Source: a virus
IMG/VR virus record: IMGVR_UViG_3300028835_000313
Coordinates: 1 to 52,044 of that record
Length of the DNA: 52,044 nt
Reading direction: 5' to 3' (one strand)
Part shown: positions 15,154 to 25,893 of the stretch, one piece after another
Position numbering within the stretch: the first letter of the stretch is position 1
Layout: each line of letters opens with the position of its first letter
The notes under the pieces: generated by a model
The model's database searches: none
What the model was told of the DNA's origin: nothing
What the model saw: only the letters and a program-made list of their open reading frames with translations
Position numbers and translations under genes: made by a program

Positions 15154-18100
15154 TTATAATTGTTCCCAATTTGTGACATCGTAACTTACGTATTCAACAT
15201 TACTCCCAGCAGCGAGAGTAACAGAAGTATCCACACCTGCTCCTAAGTTATCACCACTTGCAGGAAATATCTGTAAAATATTTGCTCCATTATTAATTAC
15301 AACAACTCTAAGCCCTGCTACTGCCGTTGGCATTGTCACCACGTCATTTGCGTTAGCAACAACAGAAACTTCATTAATAGCAGAAGTTAACGCCTGTTGT
15401 CCCTGTGATTGAGTAGTAGAAGCCGTTATAGATGCTGTTACACTTGATATAAAATCACCAGTAGAGCTTATACTTGCATTATCATTGATATTTACACTTA
15501 AAAATTTAGCTTCTTCACCCCCGTCCAGTATATCACTTCTTAAAGCTCCATGAGAACCGAGCGTTCCTTGAGCGAAAGCTATTGTATTAGTAAATAAAGC
15601 TGGTCTAACAGCATTAAATTTCATATTACCACCGTCATCAACAATCGAATTAACACCAATGCTTATAAATCCACGATTAGACCCAATTGTAACACCAGAT
15701 GTTGCACTATTCTCATTTACATCAATAGTTTTGCCAACTGTCAAGGCAGAATCTACATTCAAGTCTGTATTTACATTTACATCTAAGCTGGAAGGTGTAT
15801 TTACGGTTAATTCTAAATGTTGATTGTGTCCTACTATTTTTGTCCCATTCAATAATCGCATCTCTCCTAAATTTGAGTACATCTCGAATACACCAGTTCC
15901 AGACGTATTTACCGCAGACCATCCAAATTCACCTTTTATCAATAATTTCCATGTAGACACAGCATCAGTACCAAGACCTATATTACCATCAAATTTATAA
16001 TCACCAATAAATTTATTAAAATCACTTGCAGATGTCTGCTGTACTATGAAATTATTACTTACATCTCCGCTTCCTGTTAAATCGTTCGAAGTTGAATAAT
16101 AAAATCTATTTAATCTTGTTGTTCCTGAATAAATATATTTATCAAGAGTTATTCCATCAAAATGAAAATCTCCAGAACAAACAGTTACGTCATTTAATTG
16201 CAATATTTCATCCACTCCAGCCCCAGGGTCGCCAATAAATTTAAGTCCATCAAAACTACATGAGGACATACCGTTCGCAATTAACCTACCATTCCTTATT
16301 TGTAAATTAGAATAATAATTATGAGTCATTGGATTTGTTGTACCATCAATATTGTGATCTCCTGTTAAATAGACTGATTTTATATCAGTAGAAATAACAC
16401 TATTTGTAAAATTTAAATCACCTGTTATAGTCATATCACTTATTAATACTTCTCTGGTAAATGTTAAATCTAAGTCACCTGTTAGTGTAATATTTTTTAT
16501 TGTATGATTAGACGTAAATCCTGTTGGTGTAGATATATTGCCAGTGATTAGGCTGCTTTTTGAATCTCCGGCAAGTGTGACATTATCCTTAATGACAATA
16601 TCTGCAACACATGTAAAACTACCTTCTTTCAAAAAAACAATACCCCCTCCTTTCGCATTTACGAAATCAATAGCCTGATTAATTTCTACTTCATCATTTG
16701 TTCCATTTGTTATATAATCTGCATTTTCCTGACCAACTGTAACTACTATTTTAGATGCTAGGGTTGCAACTGTATCACCATTAGTTGTGATACCTCCTGA
16801 CACATCCATGTTTCCACTTCCATCAACAGTTACACTTTTATATACCAAATTTGCTTCTCCTAAATCAACGCCAACCAATTTATTTGAACTTCCGGCTTTC
16901 GATGCCGGCGTATCTGTATCTGAATCAAATGTTCCGCCACCTCCATCTCCGCCACCTCCGCCGGAATATCCAGGTTCGTTTCCTTGAATATTAGTAGTGC
17001 TGTAAACAGTCCATGTTCCACCCGAAGGATTCGCATGAGTCATTACAACTTCTGTTACAAATCCAGAATATGATCTCATTTCATAAGGTATGTCAGTGAC
17101 TTTAAATTGGCTTACATCTGCCTCGGCTTCTGCTCCACTAGAATATGATCCATTGGGTAAATTAACATACATGTGAGATTGTTGTCCGGTTTTATTTTGA
17201 ACTATCCAGAATACCCATGTCCATGATCGACCAGTTAAAGATGCTCCTGTCGCATCAATTAAGATTTCATTCAAGTCAATAATTGCTGTGTCTGGATGAT
17301 CGGGGTAATTTAATACATAAATACTATCACCTGTAAACATATCCATTGCTAATAATACCTGTTCATTTGACTGTGACCAATTACCCTGAGTAACTCCAAA
17401 TGTAACTGTGTCAGATGCAGCACCATTGGGTCTGACAGTTACAGTACCGTTTGAACCATTGATATATTTTAAATTTCTTAATCGTTGCCAGTTTCCTATC
17501 TGAGCTATTCTGCCTCTCAATGATCCCGTACTTGCGATAAAATCATTATAATTCTGAAGTCCTTTTAATCCGTTTGTCTGTGTTCTTAATGCGCTCCATG
17601 CTTCTGTTTTTGCAATAGTTTTGTATTGTGTTCCAATTGGAAAATAAGAAGTACTTGACGTTAGTACTCCGGTTGATTTTGGTATATAAATATATGCTGT
17701 TTGTGAATTATGATCCGTTCCAGCCGGAATTGTAATTGTGCAAGGAACTGATATTTTTGCGAATCCATCACTCCATCGAACTGTTAAATAGTCTTTCCCG
17801 TCCGAACTTTCAAGTGTTCCTGTTATTGTAGTTCCATTAGATGATTCTGTGAAATCAAAATTCTCTAAAATATTTGCATTGTTAATATTGTGCATTACAT
17901 CATCAATCTGTCCTTTAGGATTTATGAATATTTTCCCTTCAACAGCATCTACTGTATGAATAAAACCTATTTCATATTGAAAATTTGAAAATTCAGGTAT
18001 TGTTGTTGTCCAATTTTTCCCTGCTGTCAAAGTATCTACATAAACTATTGCCCCAGGTGTTTCACCGCTTGTATCTAAGCCTCCTACCGTGCCATAAGTT

Positions 18101-18672
18101 GTTAAAAATCCAAATGTTCCAGCTTCAACATCATGCGTTAACATTCCTATTGCATCTACTGTTTCAAAATCCCTGTTATGAGCTACTGATACCGTTGGGA
18201 ATCCTGTTTCACCTCCACTTATATACACAATTATTCCATTATCGAAAGTAGAACCATTGTTATTTTTAATTTTCAACCATAATTCCTGTCCCATCTGCAT
18301 AGCAATGTCGACTTCATCGTTATACATTCTCAATGCACCATTCGTAGTATCAACATCAACTTTGTAAGGATTATGTCCAGTGGTTACTGCATCCCTATTT
18401 AAAAACAATGAATCAATTGGCTGAACAAATGAATACTTATTAACAGTGTCAATCATTTGCCCTAAATTAATCCCATCGGAATCAATCAATCCATCGCTAA
18501 TATTGTGCAGTTTTGCCGTCCCGTCGGTTTGCGGAACGATTAAATCTGATTCAATACTATTGATATATTGCATCAATTTTACTCTTATTGTCAATTCATC
18601 TACCTCATCATTCTGAGCAAATAAATTGAACATTAAAAGAATTAACCCTATGAATAATATTATTTTTTTCAT
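15154..18672 (-). CDS. Tail fibre / receptor-binding protein with beta-helix
   Basis: A 1172-residue late protein. It starts with a signal-peptide-like segment (MKKIILFIGLILLMFNLFAQ). The middle has a Gly-rich linker (GGGGGDGGGG, about residue 570). Then comes a pectate-lyase-type beta-helix: NGTNDEVEINQAIDFVNAKG, GGIVFLKEGSFT, followed by repeated turns. The C-terminal part has repetitive beta strands and ends in VVINNGANILQIFPASGD, a pattern found at the ends of trimeric phage fibres. It probably binds, and may degrade, a cell-surface polysaccharide. Confidence 0.8.
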   Translation of the reverse strand: MKKIILFIGLILLMFNLFAQNDEVDELTIRVKLMQYINSIESDLIVPQTDGTAKLHNISDGLIDSDGINLGQMIDTVNKYSFVQPIDSLFLNRDAVTTGHNPYKVDVDTTNGALRMYNDEVDIAMQMGQELWLKIKNNNGSTFDNGIIVYISGGETGFPTVSVAHNRDFETVDAIGMLTHDVEAGTFGFLTTYGTVGGLDTSGETPGAIVYVDTLTAGKNWTTTIPEFSNFQYEIGFIHTVDAVEGKIFINPKGQIDDVMHNINNANILENFDFTESSNGTTITGTLESSDGKDYLTVRWSDGFAKISVPCTITIPAGTDHNSQTAYIYIPKSTGVLTSSTSYFPIGTQYKTIAKTEAWSALRTQTNGLKGLQNYNDFIASTGSLRGRIAQIGNWQRLRNLKYINGSNGTVTVRPNGAASDTVTFGVTQGNWSQSNEQVLLAMDMFTGDSIYVLNYPDHPDTAIIDLNEILIDATGASLTGRSWTWVFWIVQNKTGQQSHMYVNLPNGSYSSGAEAEADVSQFKVTDIPYEMRSYSGFVTEVVMTHANPSGGTWTVYSTTNIQGNEPGYSGGGGGDGGGGTFDSDTDTPASKAGSSNKLVGVDLGEANLVYKSVTVDGSGNMDVSGGITTNGDTVATLASKIVVTVGQENADYITNGTNDEVEINQAIDFVNAKGGGIVFLKEGSFTCVADIVIKDNVTLAGDSKSSLITGNISTPTGFTSNHTIKNITLTGDLDLTFTREVLISDMTITGDLNFTNSVISTDIKSVYLTGDHNIDGTTNPMTHNYYSNLQIRNGRLIANGMSSCSFDGLKFIGDPGAGVDEILQLNDVTVCSGDFHFDGITLDKYIYSGTTRLNRFYYSTSNDLTGSGDVSNNFIVQQTSASDFNKFIGDYKFDGNIGLGTDAVSTWKLLIKGEFGWSAVNTSGTGVFEMYSNLGEMRLLNGTKIVGHNQHLELTVNTPSSLDVNVNTDLNVDSALTVGKTIDVNENSATSGVTIGSNRGFISIGVNSIVDDGGNMKFNAVRPALFTNTIAFAQGTLGSHGALRSDILDGGEEAKFLSVNINDNASISSTGDFISSVTASITASTTQSQGQQALTSAINEVSVVANANDVVTMPTAVAGLRVVVINNGANILQIFPASGDNLGAGVDTSVTLAAGSNVEYVSYDVTNWEQL

Positions 18673-18673
18673 T

Positions 18674-19798
18674 TTATTTATATTTGCTGATTATCGTATT
18701 TATATCAACCGTAACGCCCACTCCAACAATTGTAAAATATAGAATAAACGAATTTTCATATTGAGCTAAACTTTTTAAATATTCACGCCCTAATGTGTAA
18801 ACAGGACTTGCAGTAGTTACAGGCTTTGGACTTGAAACTTCATCGCCACCAATTGAAACACCTACTTTTACCGTTCCGCTTGTACCTGTTTTAAGCACAA
18901 ATATTATTATTTCAGGTAAATAGTTTGCTGCAACTGTTAATTGTTGGCTTCCTGAAACTCCTTCTAAATTTATTGGATAAGTATTTTCCATATCTTCTGG
19001 TTCTGGTATTACTGATTGACCGGAATCATCTGCATTTACTCCGGGTGTTACATATTCTGCACAAATTAAAGTCATTTGCTGTGTAGTACTTTTCCCGAAT
19101 CGTTCTGAACTTAATTCAGTTACAGTGTATTGTTTATCATTTACAAAAAAGAAAAATAAATTACTTGCTAATCTTAATTGTCGTTTTTTATATTCCGGTA
19201 ACTCTCCGGTTGTAAGTTCACCATTAAAAGTAGTAGCTGCGTATGTTTTTGTCTTTTGATTTTGCTTGTCGTAAATATCCTGATCTGTTTCATCTTCGCC
19301 ATCTGGAATCCTTGAAGGAATTCTCATAAAATGTTGAATACCTGTTGAATAATCTACAAACTCAGTATTAGTATCGTTGTAAAACTTTACTAAAAGAGTA
19401 TATTTGTGTTCCGTTGCCACATCAATCAATTCGCTTTCATATTCTACTGCATCCTGAATTGAATCAGCACCGTTAACTATAATTGAAAAACTTCCGTTTG
19501 CGTTAAAAGTATGTGTAAATTCATAAGTTGAGAAACTTGTATAAGTCTTTTTTTCTGTTACTGTTAATACTGCGGTAGAATTATCTGAATTGTCACGCAA
19601 AACAGCAGTTATAGCACCATCGTAATCTGTTCTTATCTGGATAGTTCTTTCATCACCGTTATTTACTAATTGACAATGATTAGGTATAATTTTCAATCCG
19701 GCCTGTTCCCTTTCCTGATAAAGCTGATTGTCATAATTTGGCAAAAGACTATCTCTTATTGCAAACCTAAATGAACTTTCTGGTGATATTATAAACAT
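18674..19798 (-). CDS. Tail-tip / minor tail protein
   Basis: A 374-residue, beta-rich protein between the two largest distal tail genes. It has no signal peptide. The N-terminal block (MFIISPESSFRFAIRDSLLP) and a conserved ELTTGELPEYKKRQLRLASN stretch are of a kind found in Bacteroidota phage tail modules. A structural role at the tail tip is inferred from position. A TAnnTTTG-like sequence (CAAATTTA on the plus strand, 19803-19810) lies 4 nt before the ATG. Confidence 0.55.
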   Translation of the reverse strand: MFIISPESSFRFAIRDSLLPNYDNQLYQEREQAGLKIIPNHCQLVNNGDERTIQIRTDYDGAITAVLRDNSDNSTAVLTVTEKKTYTSFSTYEFTHTFNANGSFSIIVNGADSIQDAVEYESELIDVATEHKYTLLVKFYNDTNTEFVDYSTGIQHFMRIPSRIPDGEDETDQDIYDKQNQKTKTYAATTFNGELTTGELPEYKKRQLRLASNLFFFFVNDKQYTVTELSSERFGKSTTQQMTLICAEYVTPGVNADDSGQSVIPEPEDMENTYPINLEGVSGSQQLTVAANYLPEIIIFVLKTGTSGTVKVGVSIGGDEVSSPKPVTTASPVYTLGREYLKSLAQYENSFILYFTIVGVGVTVDINTIISKYK

Positions 19799-19810
19799 AT
19801 TGCAAATTTA

Positions 19811-22800
19811 CTAAATTAAAACATTACTTTCCTTATCATTATAAGCGCACATAGCTTCTGTTGTTTTTGCTGCCCAATTTACATCAGAGATAGGCGTATA
19901 AGTACCTCCATCATATCCAGTTATCCAATCACCATTCCTATATTTTGTCTCTGCAAGATTATCAGCCAACCATTCTATTTCATTTATAACTATTGTTCTA
20001 TAATTTGTACCATCATTACCAGTATAACTACCAGTAACTCCATCGGCAATACCTGTTGCATCTTTTATTAATCTAATAGATTGCCCATATTTTTTAGGGA
20101 ATGCAGTCCTCAAAAATTTATCTGTATCATTGCTTAATACAAATAACCATGAATTATTCCCAATACTTGTTGAACTCCATATACGGCCGGTAATAAGCAT
20201 AGATGAAAATGCACCATTGGAAGTTCTAACTCCAGCACCTCTCCCATTAAAGCTAAATTCATTAGTAGCACCAGTATTGGGAGATAGCCAATATATAAAT
20301 CCCGTTTCTTTTAATTTACCACCAACCGAATTATTGATATAATCTCCACCAGCACCAAGATAATCTGCAAGTGCTTTAAGTTTAGTATCTGTTGGTATTG
20401 TCCAATTATCGCTACTTGTCAATTTCCTAATGTCACTTATTACATACCAATTATAAAGCCAGCCATATTTAATTTGTATTAAAGGAGTTATATAATCCGT
20501 ATTTACTTCTAATCCTAAAACTTTACCTAATTTACTTTCGCCACCTGTATTCAAATCCAATAACCAAACATATCTATAATCTTCGGTTGTGCTTTGTCGA
20601 AATCTGACAATACCTAAATAATTAGGCTTTGTCTCGTTCGTGAATGTTTCATTTAAAACATCAACTACAGATTTATCTACGATTAAATTAAAGTCAATTG
20701 CATTAGGTTTAAAAAATGGAGTGGCTAAATCATTAACTAGCACATCTTCATTTTCAGCTATTGCAACTGATTCAGTTGTTTTTTTAGTTATTGTTGTGCT
20801 GTTTTTCTCGGATGTATTGAATTTTACAAACTGACTCAACCTATTTTCAAGACCGGCACGAAGTATCGGACCATGTTCGCGTAAATTTCTTGCCGGTGTA
20901 ATATCAAGATTGAATGAATTTTCTCCAAAAGGTGTATTTTCGATTACATCGAATCCCTCGTTTGTTTTTGCTAAATATTGAGATTCGCCGAAATAAATAT
21001 CATCTACTAAAAATCCTACTGTTGCAGGAATCCATAATTCAATAGTTCCTGTTGTTGGAATATTTTCTGTTAATAATGAATAAGTTTGGAATGATTGTAA
21101 CGATGATTCTGCCGTTGGTGGAAAATTAGTAACAAAATAATTCAGTTGTTGAGTAGTAGTTTCGAGCCATGTACCATCAGCTTTTAAGTAAAATGTTTGC
21201 CCTCCGTTGGTTAGTTTCATCGTAAACAAAGCATTAATATCAGTCGCACCTATATTTTCATAACTAAGTTTAAAGTCTATCTGAATAATAGACGAAACGA
21301 CAACTGATTGCTTAACTGATGCCTGTCCTAATATTCCTGATTCATAATAACATCTATTCGAACCGAGTAAGTTTTTTCTTAAAACAGTTCCAGTTGTTAT
21401 CCAATCATCAGGAGTATTATCATCTGTCCAACTTTCAAAATTACCATTTAATAATAATGTTGTTCCTGTTACTAATGTAATGAAGAAATTATCACTATCG
21501 TAACGAGTATCTTCGGTAGGAAAGCTTGATTTCGGTTTTGCTCTTGCGTTTTGAATTGCGTTATTATCTGCTCTAATTGGAGATACTACATTATACTCTT
21601 CGTTAACTACTGTTATCGGTGTACTGAATTCAGATTTTTGATTAAATTCATTCAATCCATTTCTTTCTTCGTATAAGGCTTTGCTATATCCTACTGATAT
21701 TTTATTAAAAATCCGTTCGGAAATATAAGACTCTTCTATATTCGAGGCATTATCGATTGTTAAAATAATCCTATCGTCAAAAGCATATTTTATTTCTTCA
21801 ACTCTCAATGTATCTACACCATCAATAACCTCAATAAGCGCACAAATAGGCTTCAATGCATTAACAGCGGTAAATATTTCATCGTGACTTAATGTAATAG
21901 GTGATTCGTCCCTTGAAAAACCTCTAATCCTTTCACCACTTGTAATCAGAATTTTGCTTAAATCACCATCAGCAGAATAACTACGCGGTTCAGAATTTAA
22001 CCTACCTAATAACTCAGAATAAAGTGGTTTGTCTGTTCCTGTTAATATTTGTAAGTTCCTACTCCATGCCTCATGAATTAACATGCCTGAGATATTAAAA
22101 TCAGGCAGTTCATCTACATTTGCCTCAGTTGTTACAAGTGCCAGGTAAGGAGTTACCGTGTCAAAATCTTCAAAAATGTTATTCGATTCAACTGTCAATA
22201 GAAAATAATCACCGTCATTTGGAGTAAAAGTCCTATCACCAGAAAAATATAATGTTTTTATTGTATTCAATTCCCCTGGCAATGTGGCCAATATTTCTTC
22301 TTCCTGTAATACGTCAGATGAATTATAACGTTTTAATTTCAACTCAACAACTGGCTTGTCACTTCCAAAGTCTATATCAGTTTCATAACCTACTGATATT
22401 TTAATCGAATTGACTCCACTTGAAATATAAAATGATCCTGCTTGTCCATCCGTCACTCCTGTATTGGCTACTGTTATAACATTGTCGTCATTAGACGATA
22501 ATAATATTAAAGGAGATGAGTGATTCCCTAATATTGATTGTGACGAATCGGCTTCTAGTGTACCTACTAATATTTCAGGGATACTAGGTAATTTTATCCA
22601 TGTTTCTTCGTTGGTAAATCCTGAAATCTGAAATCCATTCAATGCCTCTAATCTACTTAATTGCGGTCTTATCTTTTCGCCATTTTTGATTGTGTTCCAG
22701 AATGATGAATCAATTACAATTATTTTGACATTCCTTCCTTCGTTTCCGTCAAATGCTTTATAATCAACAAAGTTAAAACTACCTCTGAACCTTAGAAATT

Positions 22801-23056
22801 CAGTATAAGTTTCATAGTCTACTTCATATACTAAAAAATCAGCCGCAGATTCAAAAGCAAGTTGGCTATTTATCCGCCTTAAAAAGTCTGCTCCAGTACC
22901 TTTAAATACTAATTCATTAGCTGAAAATTTCCTAAATATACCATTATATTTAGGCGACCGTGGGAAAACAGATTCGTCATTCTTCCATCCATCAGGAGAA
23001 TCTACATCTTCATTTGGAAGGTTTGCGTTTTCTATGTGGTATCTGAATTTTCCCAT
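19811..23056 (-). CDS. Large tail-tip protein ending in a FISUMP module
   Basis: A 1081-residue protein directly after the tape measure, the usual place of distal-tail or tail-tip (Tal-like) proteins. The first 140 residues (FRYHIENANLPNEDVDSPDG...) look like a hub domain. From about residue 865 it contains FISUMP (Fibrobacter succinogenes major paralogous) features: YGWLYNWYV, DNWTIPTDTKLKALADYLG, GGKLKETG, TNEFSFNGRGAGVR, RIWSSTS, GQSIRLIKD, then TNYRTIVINEIEWLADNLAE and AMCAYND. This C-type-lectin-like fold suggests glycan binding. The usual first half of the module comes last, an apparent permutation. Confidence 0.72.
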   Translation of the reverse strand: MGKFRYHIENANLPNEDVDSPDGWKNDESVFPRSPKYNGIFRKFSANELVFKGTGADFLRRINSQLAFESAADFLVYEVDYETYTEFLRFRGSFNFVDYKAFDGNEGRNVKIIVIDSSFWNTIKNGEKIRPQLSRLEALNGFQISGFTNEETWIKLPSIPEILVGTLEADSSQSILGNHSSPLILLSSNDDNVITVANTGVTDGQAGSFYISSGVNSIKISVGYETDIDFGSDKPVVELKLKRYNSSDVLQEEEILATLPGELNTIKTLYFSGDRTFTPNDGDYFLLTVESNNIFEDFDTVTPYLALVTTEANVDELPDFNISGMLIHEAWSRNLQILTGTDKPLYSELLGRLNSEPRSYSADGDLSKILITSGERIRGFSRDESPITLSHDEIFTAVNALKPICALIEVIDGVDTLRVEEIKYAFDDRIILTIDNASNIEESYISERIFNKISVGYSKALYEERNGLNEFNQKSEFSTPITVVNEEYNVVSPIRADNNAIQNARAKPKSSFPTEDTRYDSDNFFITLVTGTTLLLNGNFESWTDDNTPDDWITTGTVLRKNLLGSNRCYYESGILGQASVKQSVVVSSIIQIDFKLSYENIGATDINALFTMKLTNGGQTFYLKADGTWLETTTQQLNYFVTNFPPTAESSLQSFQTYSLLTENIPTTGTIELWIPATVGFLVDDIYFGESQYLAKTNEGFDVIENTPFGENSFNLDITPARNLREHGPILRAGLENRLSQFVKFNTSEKNSTTITKKTTESVAIAENEDVLVNDLATPFFKPNAIDFNLIVDKSVVDVLNETFTNETKPNYLGIVRFRQSTTEDYRYVWLLDLNTGGESKLGKVLGLEVNTDYITPLIQIKYGWLYNWYVISDIRKLTSSDNWTIPTDTKLKALADYLGAGGDYINNSVGGKLKETGFIYWLSPNTGATNEFSFNGRGAGVRTSNGAFSSMLITGRIWSSTSIGNNSWLFVLSNDTDKFLRTAFPKKYGQSIRLIKDATGIADGVTGSYTGNDGTNYRTIVINEIEWLADNLAETKYRNGDWITGYDGGTYTPISDVNWAAKTTEAMCAYNDKESNVLI

Positions 23057-25893
23057 TATAGAAATTTGTTTTTATATGAGTTTGAAACAGCTTGATTTTG
23101 ATTGTATTTATCTCTTGCAATAGCTTTTACTATTTGTCGTGTATTTCTTCGTCCTTCGCTCTTTAATTCAGCAGTATCAAAGAAAATGTTATTAGTTCGA
23201 TCTGCCTGTGCCATTATTTTTTCAGTCTCAGAATTTGGGTTAATAGTTGCACCTTGATATTTATTACCTTTAAAATGCGTCGGTTTATCAACCATCATTA
23301 CTTGCCCTGTTCTTAATGTCATTAATTCTCTTCCGGCTTCTCCTGCAATAAATTCAGAAGGTGTGTTTGCTTTTCCTTTAGTTCCTTCAGCGAATTCAGG
23401 TATCGGTTGCGCTGCTATGATTCCAATTTGAACAGCACCTAGTATTCCTGCCAAAATAGCTGCCGGTGTTATAATTCCAAGAGATACAACAGACTTTGCA
23501 GTATTTATTATTGCAGATGCCAATGCTCCCCTCTTCTCAGCTTTTGCCTGTTTTGTTTTAAGTTCCGCAGCTTGTTTTGCAAACTTCTCTTCAATCTTTT
23601 GTTTTTCTTCGGCTGTTAAATTCTCTTTTGCAAGTTCAGCCTCTTTTTGCATTTCTAATACATCGAACTCTTTTTGAAGATTGGCAATTTTCCTTTCAGA
23701 AAGTGCATCTGAAATCATTCCAGCGGCTTCAAATCCAGTATCTATAATTAATTTTCTTGTTTCCTCGTCGTCAGCTTCTCTTTTTAATATCTCAGAAGAT
23801 GTGTCAGATGCTTGTTTTGATCTTTCTTTGAGTTTATCTAAATTGTCTTTAAGGAATTCCTCATCGGCTTCCTTTTTGTCCTTGACTTCATCAAATACTC
23901 CTTTCCGTTGAGTTTTCCTTACATCTTCAACAAACTTTTCATTTGACTTCCTAAGTTCCTTACGATGCCTTTCCCTTTCGGCTTCAATTTCTTTATTGGC
24001 TTTTTTCTCTGCTTTTTTACGTTCTTCAGCAATCTTTTCAGCAGCTTCTAATTCGGCTACTTCAGCCTCTGTTCGTTTTAATGCTTTTCTAGCCGCAGCA
24101 TCTTTTTCTAACTTTTCTAATTCTTCTATCCTGCGATGTATTCTAATAACAGCATTTGTAGCTGATCTTTCTGCTAAATCATCATCCTCTTTTCTTGCTT
24201 CCTGTCTTAAATCTTGTTGGGCTTGTAGTAATTTTCTTAATTCTGTTAGTGTTATTTTGTGAAATTCATCTGTTCTTGCTTTTGATTCTTTCCTAACTTT
24301 ATCATCAAGCCCAAATAGAGTAGCCCAAAATATTCCTGCTGTTGGACCTACTGCTGCATTAGCATTTGTAATACCATCTAATATGTTAGTAAAGAAATTA
24401 GTAACACCTGATAATACGCCTTCGCTCTCTCTAAATCCTAAAATGAGTTTTTCCCATGAACTGCCGAGACTTTTAATAGATCCATCCAAAGTTGCCATTT
24501 GCTCTTTAGCAACTGTTTCAGCAACATTACCTACATTCTCATATTCAGCAGTTAATTCAATAGCTTTTTCTTTATTATCGGCTAATGCAAGCCCTACGAT
24601 TGCCCCTCGTTTACCGAATAAATCATAAGCAGCAGATAAACGATTTGAACTGTTATTAATTCGATCTAGTGCTTCCTCTAATGTTATTCCTTCTTTGGAT
24701 ATTTCAAGGAAAATATTTCTTAATGAAGTACCCGAAACCGAGGCATCCAATGTTGCATCTTGCGCTATCGACAACAATGAAAGTGTTTTCGATAACGGAA
24801 CATTTAAAGCACTTGCGGCAGCTGCAACTTTTGGTAATGCAGTTTCTAAACTTGAAAAACTTAAACTTGACCTTTGTGTTGCGATTGTTAATTGATCTAT
24901 AATTTTAGCAGCATCAGTAGTGCCTAAACTTGCATAAGCTTTAACTACTGCACCTACAAGAGTAGCGGTTGCATCTAATTCAGAATTCAAAGCAATAGAA
25001 CCCTGTATCGTAGCTTCTGTAAGGTTTTGAATCTCACCCATTGTGAAACCTAACCGAGCAAAAGAAACCTGTAATTTAACAACTTCGGATGCTGTAATAG
25101 GATAAACGGATCCTAATTGAACCGCTTGATTCGTTAATTCAGTAATTTCATCTCTGGTTTTACCAAGAACTCCAGCTAATACAGCATTTTCCTTCGTGAA
25201 TGATCTAAGAGTAGAAAAAGCATCCTTCATCACCCTGGCAAACATCGCAACTCCGCCGACAACACCAAACGCACCGAGTAAACTTGTTGCAACACCTTTT
25301 AATGCCTGTTTGTAATTTCCTACATGCCTTTGAGAACGACCAATTTGAGAATCTAATTTCTTCAAGGCTTTTTCATCCCTAACAATAGCCGCTTCAAGAT
25401 TTCGCCCTTCTTTTGTATTTTCTCTTAAATGCTTAGGAAGTGCTTTCCATTTTGCAATATTTTTAGTTAATGCTGCAGTTATTGCATTATATGCTCCATT
25501 CTGAGCTTTAACAACAATTATATTTTGTTTGACTTCTTTTGTGTTTGCGGCTTCTAATCTTGCAGTATCTTTTAAATCTTTTCTTTTTTTCTGAGCCGCT
25601 ATCTGATTGGCTGCAATTTGCTTTTGCCGTTCATCGCCAAGTTGTTTTAATTGTTGTTCTGTTTTAAATAATTGTTGTTCAACAGTATTCAATCCTTTAG
25701 ATACACCTTCGGCTTTTTTTTGCGCTTCAGATAGTTTGACAAATGTAATATTGCTTTCTTTTAATAAATCAGACAATTGCCTAGTAGTTTCCAATAATTT
25801 ATTAGTAGCGTCATTGGTATTATTCAACCCCTGAGTCATCTTATTGAGTTGCTCCGGTGCATTTTTTGGAAATATGTTACCTACTTCGGGCAT
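23056..25893 (-). CDS. Tape measure protein
   Basis: A 945-residue protein. The first 200 residues are coiled coil. Residues about 210-480 match the phage tape-measure core domain: LGSVYPITASEVVKLQVSFA, ATLVGAVVKAYASLG, IATQRSSLSFSSLETALPK, LFGKRGAIVGLALAD. A long charged coiled coil follows, then a hydrophobic segment (about 800-840), and a C-terminal EFAEGTKGKANTPSEFIAGE block common to tape measures. At roughly 1.5 angstroms per residue it predicts a tail of about 140 nm, hence a siphovirus. Confidence 0.93.
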   Translation of the reverse strand: MPEVGNIFPKNAPEQLNKMTQGLNNTNDATNKLLETTRQLSDLLKESNITFVKLSEAQKKAEGVSKGLNTVEQQLFKTEQQLKQLGDERQKQIAANQIAAQKKRKDLKDTARLEAANTKEVKQNIIVVKAQNGAYNAITAALTKNIAKWKALPKHLRENTKEGRNLEAAIVRDEKALKKLDSQIGRSQRHVGNYKQALKGVATSLLGAFGVVGGVAMFARVMKDAFSTLRSFTKENAVLAGVLGKTRDEITELTNQAVQLGSVYPITASEVVKLQVSFARLGFTMGEIQNLTEATIQGSIALNSELDATATLVGAVVKAYASLGTTDAAKIIDQLTIATQRSSLSFSSLETALPKVAAAASALNVPLSKTLSLLSIAQDATLDASVSGTSLRNIFLEISKEGITLEEALDRINNSSNRLSAAYDLFGKRGAIVGLALADNKEKAIELTAEYENVGNVAETVAKEQMATLDGSIKSLGSSWEKLILGFRESEGVLSGVTNFFTNILDGITNANAAVGPTAGIFWATLFGLDDKVRKESKARTDEFHKITLTELRKLLQAQQDLRQEARKEDDDLAERSATNAVIRIHRRIEELEKLEKDAAARKALKRTEAEVAELEAAEKIAEERKKAEKKANKEIEAERERHRKELRKSNEKFVEDVRKTQRKGVFDEVKDKKEADEEFLKDNLDKLKERSKQASDTSSEILKREADDEETRKLIIDTGFEAAGMISDALSERKIANLQKEFDVLEMQKEAELAKENLTAEEKQKIEEKFAKQAAELKTKQAKAEKRGALASAIINTAKSVVSLGIITPAAILAGILGAVQIGIIAAQPIPEFAEGTKGKANTPSEFIAGEAGRELMTLRTGQVMMVDKPTHFKGNKYQGATINPNSETEKIMAQADRTNNIFFDTAELKSEGRRNTRQIVKAIARDKYNQNQAVSNSYKNKFL

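Noticed and set aside
19811-23056. Diversity-generating retroelement acting on the FISUMP lectin-like domain
   Set aside because: No reverse transcriptase, accessory protein or template repeat was seen anywhere in the genome.
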